In this document: positions 37,000 through 45,571 of the stretch, one piece after another
Layout of the letters: each line of letters opens with the position of its first letter
Position numbering within the stretch: the stretch's first letter is position 1
Assembly: GCF_900119895.1 (NCBI RefSeq)
Contig: NZ_FQLR01000004.1
Location: 1,302,001-1,366,000 of the forward strand
Length of the DNA: 64,000 nucleotides
From: Collinsella phocaeensis
GTDB taxonomy: Bacteria > Actinomycetota > Coriobacteriia > Coriobacteriales > Coriobacteriaceae
Reading direction: 5' to 3'
Notes under the pieces: generated by a model
Database searches by the model: none
What the model saw: the letters and a program-made list of their open reading frames with translations, nothing else
Told to the model about the DNA's origin: nothing
Translations under genes and position numbers: made by a program

Positions 37000-39099
37000 C
37001 TACCGCGCGCCAGCGCGTTTCGGCAGGAAACGGCTCAGCATGGAAGACAGGAACGCCACCTCGGGCATGTTCCGGGCGATAGCGACGCCGAACGTGACGA
37101 GCACCGCAGGGATTCCTCCCGCCACCGCGTAAAGCAGGGCGACGAGCATGCCGCCCTCGGAAAGCGGCATCACGAGGGCCTGCAGCGCGGCGAGGATCGC
37201 GAAGCCGACGCCGGCTCCGGCGATACCCAGGACCGTGGCGCGGACGCTTGCGCGCAACATGGCGCGCGCCCCGATCCGCCCGAGCTCATGGCGCAGGAAC
37301 GCCAGCGTGACGAGGTCGATCGAGACGAAGAAGAACGTCGAGGAGAAGCCGACGACGTTGAACCCGAACCGGGGCGTGAACACGAGGCAGATCGCGATCT
37401 GGATCGCGCCGGCGATGCACTCGGCGACCGCGAAGAGCTTCATCTTGCGAAGGGACGAGCAGGCCTTCTGCAGATAGGTGCACAAGCCGTAGCCGGGCAG
37501 GGAGAGCGACAGCCAGCCGATGTAGACCGCGAGCGCATGCACGTCCTCAGCGGGCATCTTGCTGCCGCGCAGCATGTTGGCCAAGCAGGGCGAGAACACG
37601 ATGAGGTAGAGCGCGAACGGAATGAGAAGGAACAGGATCTGCCCAGAACCTTGGGCAAGGCCGTCGATAAACCGCTTCATCCTCCCGCTCGCCACGAACG
37701 AGGAGAGCTCGGTGAACATGGCGGTCGTGATGGGGATCGCGAAGACGGAGTACGGCAGAATGTACCAGATGCGCGCATAGTAGGTGATAGCCGCGCCACT
37801 CGGGTTGACGGAGAGGGCGCACGAGCTCTGGACGGATGTCGTGGCGAACGATACCACCGTCACGACGAGCGTGGGGATGCCGATGGAGAGCGTCTCGCGG
37901 ATGAGCGGATCGTGGACGTCGATGCGCACACGCAGCTTGACGCCGTGACGCCTGAGGGCAGGCACCTGCATGAGGACCTGGACCAGGACGCCCAGCGGGT
38001 TGGAGACCGCGAGCACCAGGATCGCCGCCTGCGGGTTGGAATCCACGAGCAGGCCGTAGAGCAGGAACGCCACGGTGATGACGATGTTGTTGGCGATGGG
38101 GGCGGCCGTCGACCAGAAGTAGTCGCGCTCCGCGTTGAGGACGCTCGATATGACCGAGGACAGCGCGTACAGGACGATCTCGATCGCAAAGAACCGGAAG
38201 AAGTACGTGGCGAGGTCGAAGTCGAATTGCGCCGAGGCGTTGAACGACTGCGTCCAGATGATCTCGCCGGCGAAGATGAACGACAGCACCGACAGCGCGC
38301 CCATGAGCAGGGTCACGAGCGAGAGCAGGTTGGATGCGTACGCACTCGCCCCCTCGCGCCCCGCCTTCTTCTTCGTGGATACGTAGACCGGCAGGAACGC
38401 GGTGACGAGCATGCCGCCCATCACGAGCTCGTAGAGGGCGTTGGGCATGTTGTTGGCGACGGTGAACGCACTCGAGACGAGGGTCGTCCCCATACCGAAG
38501 GCCTGGGCCCACGTGCGGAAGAACCCCGTGATGCGGCTGACGATCACCAGTCCGCTCATCAGCGCAGCGGACCGCCCGACGTCCTCGGCGCTCGCCTCGT
38601 CTTCCTCGGCCGAATCGCCGGAAACAGGGTCTTGCGCAGGGGCCTCGACCGCACCGGAGGGGCCATCGGCCTCGGCGAGGGAAGCGAACATGAAGGTGTC
38701 GTCGACCTCCGCGGCCTCACCGCAGGCATGCCGCACGGGAAGGTCATCGTCCCAGCCGAGCGGCGCATCCTCGTCCAGATCGCCGTCAAGCAGGGCGAAC
38801 TGGGCCGTCTCGTCGGCACGGACGGACGCGGAGCCCGACGCCGGCGCCGAAGCGTACTGGGCGGCGACCATGAACGCGGCGGTCTCGTCAGGCGAAGCGG
38901 GGCGCTGGGCGAAGTCGGAGTCACGCGCGTCGGCGGTGCCGGGAACCGATCCGTGCGAGGACGCGCCTGCGGCGATGATAAATGCCGTCGTCTCGTCCGG
39001 ACCAGGAACGGCCCGCGGCGGCGCAGGAACAGAAGCGTCGGTGCTACCGGAGAAGTGCGCGCCACGGGGGCGCTGGTCCATCGAGTCGTCTGAGGTCAC
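37000..39099 (-). CDS. murJ: Lipid II flippase MurJ (MviN) with long acidic N-terminal tail
   Basis: A 699-residue MOP-superfamily transporter that flips lipid II across the membrane. Membrane spans start at ~178 (SAALMSGLVIVSRITGFFRTW), followed by the family motifs ANNMPNALYELVMGGML and ITYYARIWYILPYSVFAIPI. The first ~175 residues are cytoplasmic, acidic and disordered, unlike standard MurJ. They contain four related motifs: DETTAF (35-40), DETAAF (71-76), DETAQF (96-101) and DDTFMF (133-138). The GTG at 39099 with AGGAAGGG is the start; it falls 2 bp after the ybaK stop. See the finding on phospho-threonine docking. Confidence 0.93.
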   Translation of the reverse strand: MTSDDSMDQRPRGAHFSGSTDASVPAPPRAVPGPDETTAFIIAAGASSHGSVPGTADARDSDFAQRPASPDETAAFMVAAQYASAPASGSASVRADETAQFALLDGDLDEDAPLGWDDDLPVRHACGEAAEVDDTFMFASLAEADGPSGAVEAPAQDPVSGDSAEEDEASAEDVGRSAALMSGLVIVSRITGFFRTWAQAFGMGTTLVSSAFTVANNMPNALYELVMGGMLVTAFLPVYVSTKKKAGREGASAYASNLLSLVTLLMGALSVLSFIFAGEIIWTQSFNASAQFDFDLATYFFRFFAIEIVLYALSSVISSVLNAERDYFWSTAAPIANNIVITVAFLLYGLLVDSNPQAAILVLAVSNPLGVLVQVLMQVPALRRHGVKLRVRIDVHDPLIRETLSIGIPTLVVTVVSFATTSVQSSCALSVNPSGAAITYYARIWYILPYSVFAIPITTAMFTELSSFVASGRMKRFIDGLAQGSGQILFLLIPFALYLIVFSPCLANMLRGSKMPAEDVHALAVYIGWLSLSLPGYGLCTYLQKACSSLRKMKLFAVAECIAGAIQIAICLVFTPRFGFNVVGFSSTFFFVSIDLVTLAFLRHELGRIGARAMLRASVRATVLGIAGAGVGFAILAALQALVMPLSEGGMLVALLYAVAGGIPAVLVTFGVAIARNMPEVAFLSSMLSRFLPKRAGAR
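38674..39000 (-). repeat. Four DETxxF-like repeats in the MurJ N-terminal tail
   Basis: Residues 34-44, 70-80, 95-104 and 132-142 of MurJ share the pattern (P/A/V)D(E/D)Txx F followed by two hydrophobic residues and Ala or Leu. Spacers between them are low-complexity Ala/Ser/Pro or acidic. Confidence 0.75.
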
Positions 39100-39101
39100 A
39101 G

Positions 39102-39596
39102 CTATCCCTTCCTGCAGATCGAAGCGGCGGTCGCGCCGGTGTGAGCGATAAGGTCGCGGGGCGCGATCCTCAATTGTATGCCGCGTTTGCCCCCGGAGAT
39201 AAAGATGATGTCGTAGCTTAGGCAACTTTCATCGATGAGCGTCGGGAAGCGCTTCTTCATGCCCACGGGCGAGCAGCCGCCGCGAATATAACCGGTTGTT
39301 TCCAGAAGATCGCGCACGTGCAGCATCGAAAGCGACTTTAACCCCGCCACGCGCGCCGCGACCTTGAGGTCGAGCTCCTCGGCCACGGGGATACAGCAAA
39401 CGACATGCTCCCCGCCAGGCGCCACGGTGACGAGCGTCTTGAAGCCCTGGCCCGGATCTTCCCCGAGCTGTTGGGACACATGGATGCCGGAAAGGTCGTT
39501 CTCGTCCACCTCGTAGGTCCTGACCTCGTAGGGGATGCGGGCGCGATCGAGCTCGCGCATCACGTTGGTCTTTGGGGTCTTGTCCTTCTTGGCCAT
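39102..39596 (-). CDS. ybaK: Cys-tRNA(Pro)/Ala-tRNA(Pro) deacylase YbaK
   Basis: A 164-residue editing protein that removes wrongly attached amino acids from tRNA-Pro. The family pattern is clear: TNVMRELDRARIPYEVRTYE, VSQQLGEDPGQGFKTLV with the conserved Lys, and GYIRGGCSPVGMKKRFPT. Length is standard. The ATG follows GGAGG. It is the first gene of the set running through murJ to uvrC, with only 2 bp to murJ. Confidence 0.93.
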   Translation of the reverse strand: MAKKDKTPKTNVMRELDRARIPYEVRTYEVDENDLSGIHVSQQLGEDPGQGFKTLVTVAPGGEHVVCCIPVAEELDLKVAARVAGLKSLSMLHVRDLLETTGYIRGGCSPVGMKKRFPTLIDESCLSYDIIFISGGKRGIQLRIAPRDLIAHTGATAASICRKG

Positions 39597-39624
39597 GGGC
39601 CGAATCCTCCCTGTTACAGACGAA

Positions 39625-39652
39625 GGCCCCAGAACGCTAGCGTCCTGGGGCC
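39625..39652 (-). terminator. Hairpin after the NlpC/P60 gene
   Basis: GGCCCCAG...CTGGGGCC with an ACGCTAGCGT core forms a near-perfect 28-base stem, 30 bp after the NlpC/P60 stop at 39682. Only a short T-rich stretch follows on the minus strand, and some read-through into ybaK is possible. Confidence 0.6.
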
Positions 39653-39681
39653 GACTCGATCCTGTGGGTTAAGCGGCTCGC

Positions 39682-40920
39682 CTAGATGATGGATCCGCCG
39701 CCGAGGAAGCCGCCGATGTAGCTGAGCGTGCGATAGCCCACGCCGGCGCCGGGAATCGAGTCGATCATCGATCCGCCGCCGATGTAGATGCCCACGTGAC
39801 CGCAATACCGACCGCCGGAAGAGAAGAAGACGAGGTCGCCGTATTTGAGCTGGCTCACGCTCGTGGTAAAGGTCCCGCGCGCCTTGACAGACGCCAGGTA
39901 GGACTCCGGGCTGTTGGACCAAGGACCGTAGCCAAGCGCGTAGTCAACCAGGCCGGAGCACGTGAAGTACGACGTGGACGTAGATCCGGTCCACTTGTAC
40001 CCGGTGTAGCTGTAGCCGGAACCGATGACGCTCTGGGCGCGGGCGACCATAGCGTTCGCGCTGCTCGTCGGGGTATTGCTTACGTTGCCTCCGGTGCTGC
40101 CGCCGCCGGTGCTGCCGCTGTTGCCGGAATTGCTGTTTCCCGTGTTACCGGTGTTGCCGCTGTTTCCCGTGCTGCCGCTGTTACCGCTGTTTCCCGTGTT
40201 GCCGCTGTTGCCGGTGCTTCCGCTGTTGCCGCCGCCCGACTGCTGCTGGGCCTGCTGGCGCGCGGCCTCCTCCTCGGCGGCCTTGCGCGCAGCCTCCTCC
40301 TCGGCGGCGATGGCCTGCTTGAGGTCGTCGGAGAGCTGGTCGTAGTACGTCTGCGCATCATCGGCCGCGGCCTGCGCGGCGTTCATCTTGGACTCCTGCT
40401 CGCTGACGAGCTTCTCCTGCCTCTCCTTCTGCTCCTCGAGGTCGGAGCGCTTCTGCTCAAGCGACGCCATGAGCTCGCGAGCGCCGGTGATGACGTCCTG
40501 CTTGTGCTCAGCCGCCTTGTCGGCATAGTGGAGGTTGGAGATGAGGCTCGTGAAGCTACCGGAACTCAGCAAGGCGGACACGATGTTCGCGCTGCCACCG
40601 GACTTGTACTGGCTCGTCACGAGTCCGGAGAGCTCCTCCTGGAACGCGGCGAGCTGCTGCTCCTCCTGTTCGATCTCGGCAGAGGTCTGGTCGATCTGCT
40701 CGAGCGTGGCGTTGAGGTCGTTGGAGACCGTCGCGTAATCGTTGCCGGCCTGCTCGGCAGCAGCGTACAGGCTGTACAGCTTGTCCTGGGCGCTATCGAG
40801 CTGCTGCTGGATCTCGCTGGAAGAGACCGCCAGCGCGGGGGTGGGGCAAAGGCCTGCCATGAGCACGACGCTCAGGCCGAAAACGGGAATGGCGGTGCGG
40901 GTGCGTTTAGGGTGCGCCAT
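39682..40920 (-). CDS. Secreted coiled-coil NlpC/P60 wall endopeptidase (CwlO/PcsB/RipA-like)
   Basis: A 412-residue exported hydrolase. A signal peptide (~1-31, ending PALAVS) is followed by a long coiled coil (~33-215: SSEIQQQLDSAQDKLY... EEEAARKAAEEEAARQQ), a Gly/Asn/Ser/Thr linker (~228-283) and an NlpC/P60 domain (~285-412). Catalytic Cys is in YFTCSGLVDYA and His in YCGHVGIYIGGG. Coiled-coil hydrolases of this type are controlled by FtsEX in division or elongation. The domain order differs from the ChW proteins and no ChW repeats are present. ATG at 40920 behind GAGGAGA. Confidence 0.92.
   Translation of the reverse strand: MAHPKRTRTAIPVFGLSVVLMAGLCPTPALAVSSSEIQQQLDSAQDKLYSLYAAAEQAGNDYATVSNDLNATLEQIDQTSAEIEQEEQQLAAFQEELSGLVTSQYKSGGSANIVSALLSSGSFTSLISNLHYADKAAEHKQDVITGARELMASLEQKRSDLEEQKERQEKLVSEQESKMNAAQAAADDAQTYYDQLSDDLKQAIAAEEEAARKAAEEEAARQQAQQQSGGGNSGSTGNSGNTGNSGNSGSTGNSGNTGNTGNSNSGNSGSTGGGSTGGNVSNTPTSSANAMVARAQSVIGSGYSYTGYKWTGSTSTSYFTCSGLVDYALGYGPWSNSPESYLASVKARGTFTTSVSQLKYGDLVFFSSGGRYCGHVGIYIGGGSMIDSIPGAGVGYRTLSYIGGFLGGGSII
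40078..40245 (-). repeat. Low-complexity GN(S/T)G linker repeat in the NlpC/P60 gene
   Basis: About 55 codons of Gly, Asn, Ser and Thr, encoded by near-identical short units such as GGTAACACCGGCAAC on the coding strand. It is a flexible linker between the coiled coil and the enzyme; slippage could change its length between strains. Confidence 0.8.
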
Positions 40921-41015
40921 ATGTACATCTCCTCACGGTGCGCGCGCCGGGGCGCATGCGCTCGTACGGGTTTCCGCCGTTACGCCCATCCCGGGCGCAC
41001 GACGCGGATGCCGCA

Positions 41016-41021
41016 ATTCTA
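41016..41021 (-). promoter_or_regulatory. Extended -10 promoter of the coiled-coil NlpC/P60 gene
   Basis: Minus strand TGG-TAGAAT matches the TGn-extended -10 form, which tolerates a weak -35. It would give a leader of about 90 nt. Confidence 0.5.
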
Positions 41022-41189
41022 CCAGCCTGTCCATCGTGCGCACCAGCTTTCATGGTCACTCCATACGCATGTGCAGAAGATCGATCTCGCCGCCGCCCGG
41101 CGCGAATCCAGCGGCGCCGTGCCAAAAAAGGACGTACCCTCATGGCACGATACGCTCGCCTCCCCTGGCGGGCGCCGAATGCCTGAACG

Positions 41190-41195
41190 TATAAT
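41190..41195 (+). promoter_or_regulatory. Candidate -10 of tcdA
   Basis: Consensus TATAAT 27 bp upstream of the tcdA ATG, giving a leader of about 20 nt with a GAGGAGGA ribosome site. Confidence 0.5.
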
Positions 41196-41222
41196 GGGTC
41201 CGCACCATCGAGGAGGACCATC

Positions 41223-42086
41223 ATGATCGACCAGACCGCCGCCGGACACGAGCCGGCACTCGAGGCCGCGCCCGAGACGCCGCCGTCCCCGGCTCCCCAG
41301 GAGAGCCCGAAATCGAAACTCGAGGTCATCTTGGGCGTCGAGGGCGTCGAGCGGCTCGACCGCGCGCGCGTGCTGGTCTTCGGCTGCGGCGGCGTGGGCT
41401 CGAACTGCATCGAGGCCCTCGCCCGCGGGGGCGTCGGCACGATCGCCGTCGTCGACCGCGATATCGTCGCGCCGAGCAACATCAACCGGCAGGCCATCGC
41501 CTACCACAGCACCGTCGGCAAGCGGAAGGTCGATGTGACCGAGGCGATGATCGCCGACATCAATCCGGGCTGCCGCGTCATAGCCGAGCACGCGTTCGTC
41601 CTCGCCGAAAACGTGGCGGAGCTCTACGCGCAGCTCGTCAGGCTGGCCGGGGGACCGTTCGACTACGTCGTCGATGCCATCGACACCGTCTCGACCAAGC
41701 TCGCCATCGCCCAGCTCTCCGAGACCGCAGGCTTCCGTCTCATCAGCTCTATGGGCGGAGCGAACAAGCTCCACCCCGAATGCCTCCGCATCGCCGACAT
41801 CCACCAGACGGTCAACTGCTCGCTGTCGCGCATCATGCGGAAAGAGTGCCGTCGCCGCGGCATCCGCAAGCTTCAGGTGCTCTATTCCTGCGAGGAGCCG
41901 CTGCACATCAAGGCGCGCGAGGGGGCGGCGCGCAGCGAGCGAAGCGACCTGGGCACCGCTTCGTTCATGCCGCCCATCATGGGGCAGATGATAGCCGGCG
42001 AGGTCATCCGGCAGATCTCCGGCGTGGGCTGCGAGGCGATGCGCGCGGATGGCGCGATCATCCGTGCCCGCAAAACCAGCCGCTAG
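41223..42086 (+). CDS. tcdA: tRNA threonylcarbamoyladenosine dehydratase (TcdA/CsdL-type E1-like)
   Basis: A 287-residue ThiF-fold adenylyltransferase that cyclises t6A to ct6A at position 37 of ANN-decoding tRNAs. The ATP-binding FGCGGVGSNCIEALARGG, the adenylation-site DRDIVAPSNINRQAIA and the conserved DYVVDAIDTVSTKLA are visible. The later part contains SCEEPLHIK and GTASFMPPIMGQMIAGEVIR, typical of TcdA rather than ThiF or MoeB. The first ~35 residues are an unusual Ala/Pro-rich extension. The tatD-like gene follows 16 bp later. Confidence 0.9.
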   Translation: MIDQTAAGHEPALEAAPETPPSPAPQESPKSKLEVILGVEGVERLDRARVLVFGCGGVGSNCIEALARGGVGTIAVVDRDIVAPSNINRQAIAYHSTVGKRKVDVTEAMIADINPGCRVIAEHAFVLAENVAELYAQLVRLAGGPFDYVVDAIDTVSTKLAIAQLSETAGFRLISSMGGANKLHPECLRIADIHQTVNCSLSRIMRKECRRRGIRKLQVLYSCEEPLHIKAREGAARSERSDLGTASFMPPIMGQMIAGEVIRQISGVGCEAMRADGAIIRARKTSR

Positions 42087-42102
42087 CGCGAAGGGACACG
42101 CG

Positions 42103-42882
42103 ATGCACCGCCTGTACGACATGCATTGCCACCTGTCCGCCGCCACGTCCTGCACAGCCATCGCGAACGAGGCGGATCGGCTCGGGATAGCATTTCTCGA
42201 CATGGGCGTCACCCCCGACGCAGACGAGGGGGCCAGCCGCACGACCGGGCCGCGCAACGTCGCTCGGGCCTGCGGCCTCCATCCCTGGTGGGTCGAGGCG
42301 GACGAAGACGGCCGCCGCGCCGCGAGACGCGCCGCCGAGCTCTGCGGCGGCGCTCGGCTCGTAGGCGAGGTGGGCCTCGACTTCTCCCCCGCCCGATGCC
42401 GAACCAGGCCGGCGCAAATCGCCGCGTTCGCGGACATCGTCGAAGCCTGCTCCCAGACGGACATCCCGCACCGCGTGCTCAGCCTGCATGCGGTGCGCTC
42501 GTCGGGCACGGTGCTCGACATCCTGCAGACCTACGGCATGACAGCGCGCGCAGCCTGCGTGTTCCATTGGTTTTCCGGCACCGGCGATGAGTTCGCTCGG
42601 GCGCGCGATGCAGGGTGCTTCTTTTCCGTCAACCCACGCATGCTCGAGACCAGGCGGGGCCGCGAGTTCGCCCGTCAGGCGCCCCTCGACCGCCTTTTAC
42701 TGGAAACCGACCTGCCCGCCCCGCTTGAGGCGCCGGTCGCTGCGTCAGATTACGCATGCGCCCTCGAGGCCGTGCTCGACGGACTCGCCGAGATCCGCCG
42801 CGAGTCCCGCGCCGAGCTTGCCGAACGCATCGCCGCCACCAGCCGCGCGCTCATGCGGCTCGAAGAAGGCCGAAGGGCCTGA
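42103..42882 (+). CDS. TatD-family metal-dependent hydrolase
   Basis: A 259-residue amidohydrolase-fold protein, usual TatD length. Metal ligands appear as MHCHLS near the N-terminus, GEVGLDFSP (Glu) and HWFSG, with LLETDLPAP near the end. Family members are 3'-5' exonucleases or other DNases. The second ligand region reads PHRVLSLHAVRSS, a variant of the usual P(V/I)xIHxR, so activity may differ. The ATG at 42103 follows AAGGGA; a longer frame from 42049 overlaps tcdA. It runs towards the HAD gene, with 21 bp between their ends. Confidence 0.85.
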   Translation: MHRLYDMHCHLSAATSCTAIANEADRLGIAFLDMGVTPDADEGASRTTGPRNVARACGLHPWWVEADEDGRRAARRAAELCGGARLVGEVGLDFSPARCRTRPAQIAAFADIVEACSQTDIPHRVLSLHAVRSSGTVLDILQTYGMTARAACVFHWFSGTGDEFARARDAGCFFSVNPRMLETRRGREFARQAPLDRLLLETDLPAPLEAPVAASDYACALEAVLDGLAEIRRESRAELAERIAATSRALMRLEEGRRA

Positions 42883-42903
42883 CGACGGCACGCGGCAGGA
42901 CGT

Positions 42904-43578
42904 CTATCCAGCGAACGCGCAAGCGGCGGTCAGCACATCGGGAATCTCGTCGATGACGGCATCGGCGGCATCTTGGGAGAACCCGAAGCGGTCCTCGCGC
43001 TTGGCGAAGACGGTAAGCCCCGCGCGCTTTCCCGCCGTGATGCCGGGGACCGAGTCCTCGATGCAGCAGCATGCTGAGACAGGCAGACCCAGGCACTCAA
43101 CCGTATGCCGGTAGATAGCGGGATTCGGCTTGCTCTCGACGAAGTCCGCCCCGCTGACGACGACCTCGAACCGCCCCTCCAGGCCGCATGCGGCGAGCAC
43201 GGCGCGAATGCTCTCGAGAGGCGAGGACGACGCAAGCGCGACGCGGACGCCGCGCGCATGCAGCTCGTCGATGGTCTCCGCGACGCCGGGGTTGAGGATG
43301 GACGGGTAGTCGCACGGGTGGAGCGCCGACCAGGCGCGGAACTCGCGCTCGGCCTCCTCGCCGGAGAGCTCGCGGCCCGCGCGCGAGAACCAGTCGACGA
43401 GGGTAGCCAGAAACACCTGATGGGACTGGCCGACCAGAGCCAGGATCTCATCGTCGCCCACGGGCAGGCCGAGCTCGTCGGCGAACTGGCGCTCCTGGTC
43501 CTGATAGAAGGCCTCGGTGTCGACGATGACGCCGTCCATATCGAAGATGACGGCGTCGAACGGGAATCGGTTGCTCAT
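42904..43578 (-). CDS. HAD-superfamily phosphatase / beta-phosphoglucomutase-like
   Basis: A 224-residue HAD subfamily I protein. Motif I is FDMDGVIVDTE, motif II LASSSP, motif III near ESKPNP and motif IV EDSVPGI. A helical cap with QVFLATLVDWF lies at ~20-90. Such proteins dephosphorylate sugar phosphates or act as phosphoglucomutases; VIVDTE plus the short helical cap fits either. It lies downstream of pgi, beyond a strong hairpin, so it may be expressed at lower level from the same transcript. Confidence 0.85.
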   Translation of the reverse strand: MSNRFPFDAVIFDMDGVIVDTEAFYQDQERQFADELGLPVGDDEILALVGQSHQVFLATLVDWFSRAGRELSGEEAEREFRAWSALHPCDYPSILNPGVAETIDELHARGVRVALASSSPLESIRAVLAACGLEGRFEVVVSGADFVESKPNPAIYRHTVECLGLPVSACCCIEDSVPGITAGKRAGLTVFAKREDRFGFSQDAADAVIDEIPDVLTAACAFAG

Positions 43579-43621
43579 GGACGGTCTCCTACGTGTCGGG
43601 ATGGCCTCCGCGTCGCGAGAA

Positions 43622-43656
43622 GAGCGCGGGGGACGGATGCACCGTCCCCCGCGCTC
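43622..43656 (-). terminator. Terminator after pgi
   Basis: Perfect 15-bp arms at 43622-43636 and 43642-43656 with a 5-base loop, 37 bp after the pgi stop. A short T-rich stretch (TTCTC) follows on the minus strand. Confidence 0.7.
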
Positions 43657-43692
43657 GCGCCGGCGCGCGGCCGCCTGCGGTCTGCGTGTCGC

Positions 43693-45387
<1,695 letters not shown>

Positions 45388-45537
45388 ATGAAACCTCCTC
45401 GTTCACCGGGGCGCGCATCCGTGCACAGCGCCCCGTCCAAGTAGGTTCATTCTAGCCCTTTAGGGTGAGAAACGGGGGCGCATCGCCGGGATTCGGCGTC
45501 AGACGGTCCGGTGCCAGCGAAACGGCGCGGAAAACGA

Positions 45538-45550
45538 GAGCGAAGCGCTC
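45538..45550 (-). terminator. Small hairpin with T-run after the ABC-F gene
   Basis: GAGCG-CTT-CGCTC on the minus strand, followed by TCGTTTTCC, 22 bp after the ABC-F stop. A short stem, but it has the T-run most other hairpins here lack. Confidence 0.5.
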
Positions 45551-45571
45551 AGCTCGGGAGGCGTGCGGACC

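Larger units (their letters stand above)
40921..41222. other. Divergent promoter region between the NlpC/P60 gene and tcdA
   Basis: 302 bp without a gene. Leftward it holds an extended -10 (TGGTAGAAT, hexamer at 41016-41021); rightward a TATAAT at 41190-41195. Both lack strong -35 boxes. The middle is G+C rich with no recognisable element. Confidence 0.5.

Noticed and set aside
36970-39093. A 707-codon plus-strand open frame antisense to murJ
   Set aside because: Composition (Arg, Asp, Glu, His rich) is that of a codon-bias shadow; MurJ in the opposite strand has clear family motifs.
40078-40245. A separate low-complexity gene or regulatory microsatellite
   Set aside because: It lies in frame inside the NlpC/P60 gene and encodes a Gly/Asn/Ser/Thr linker.
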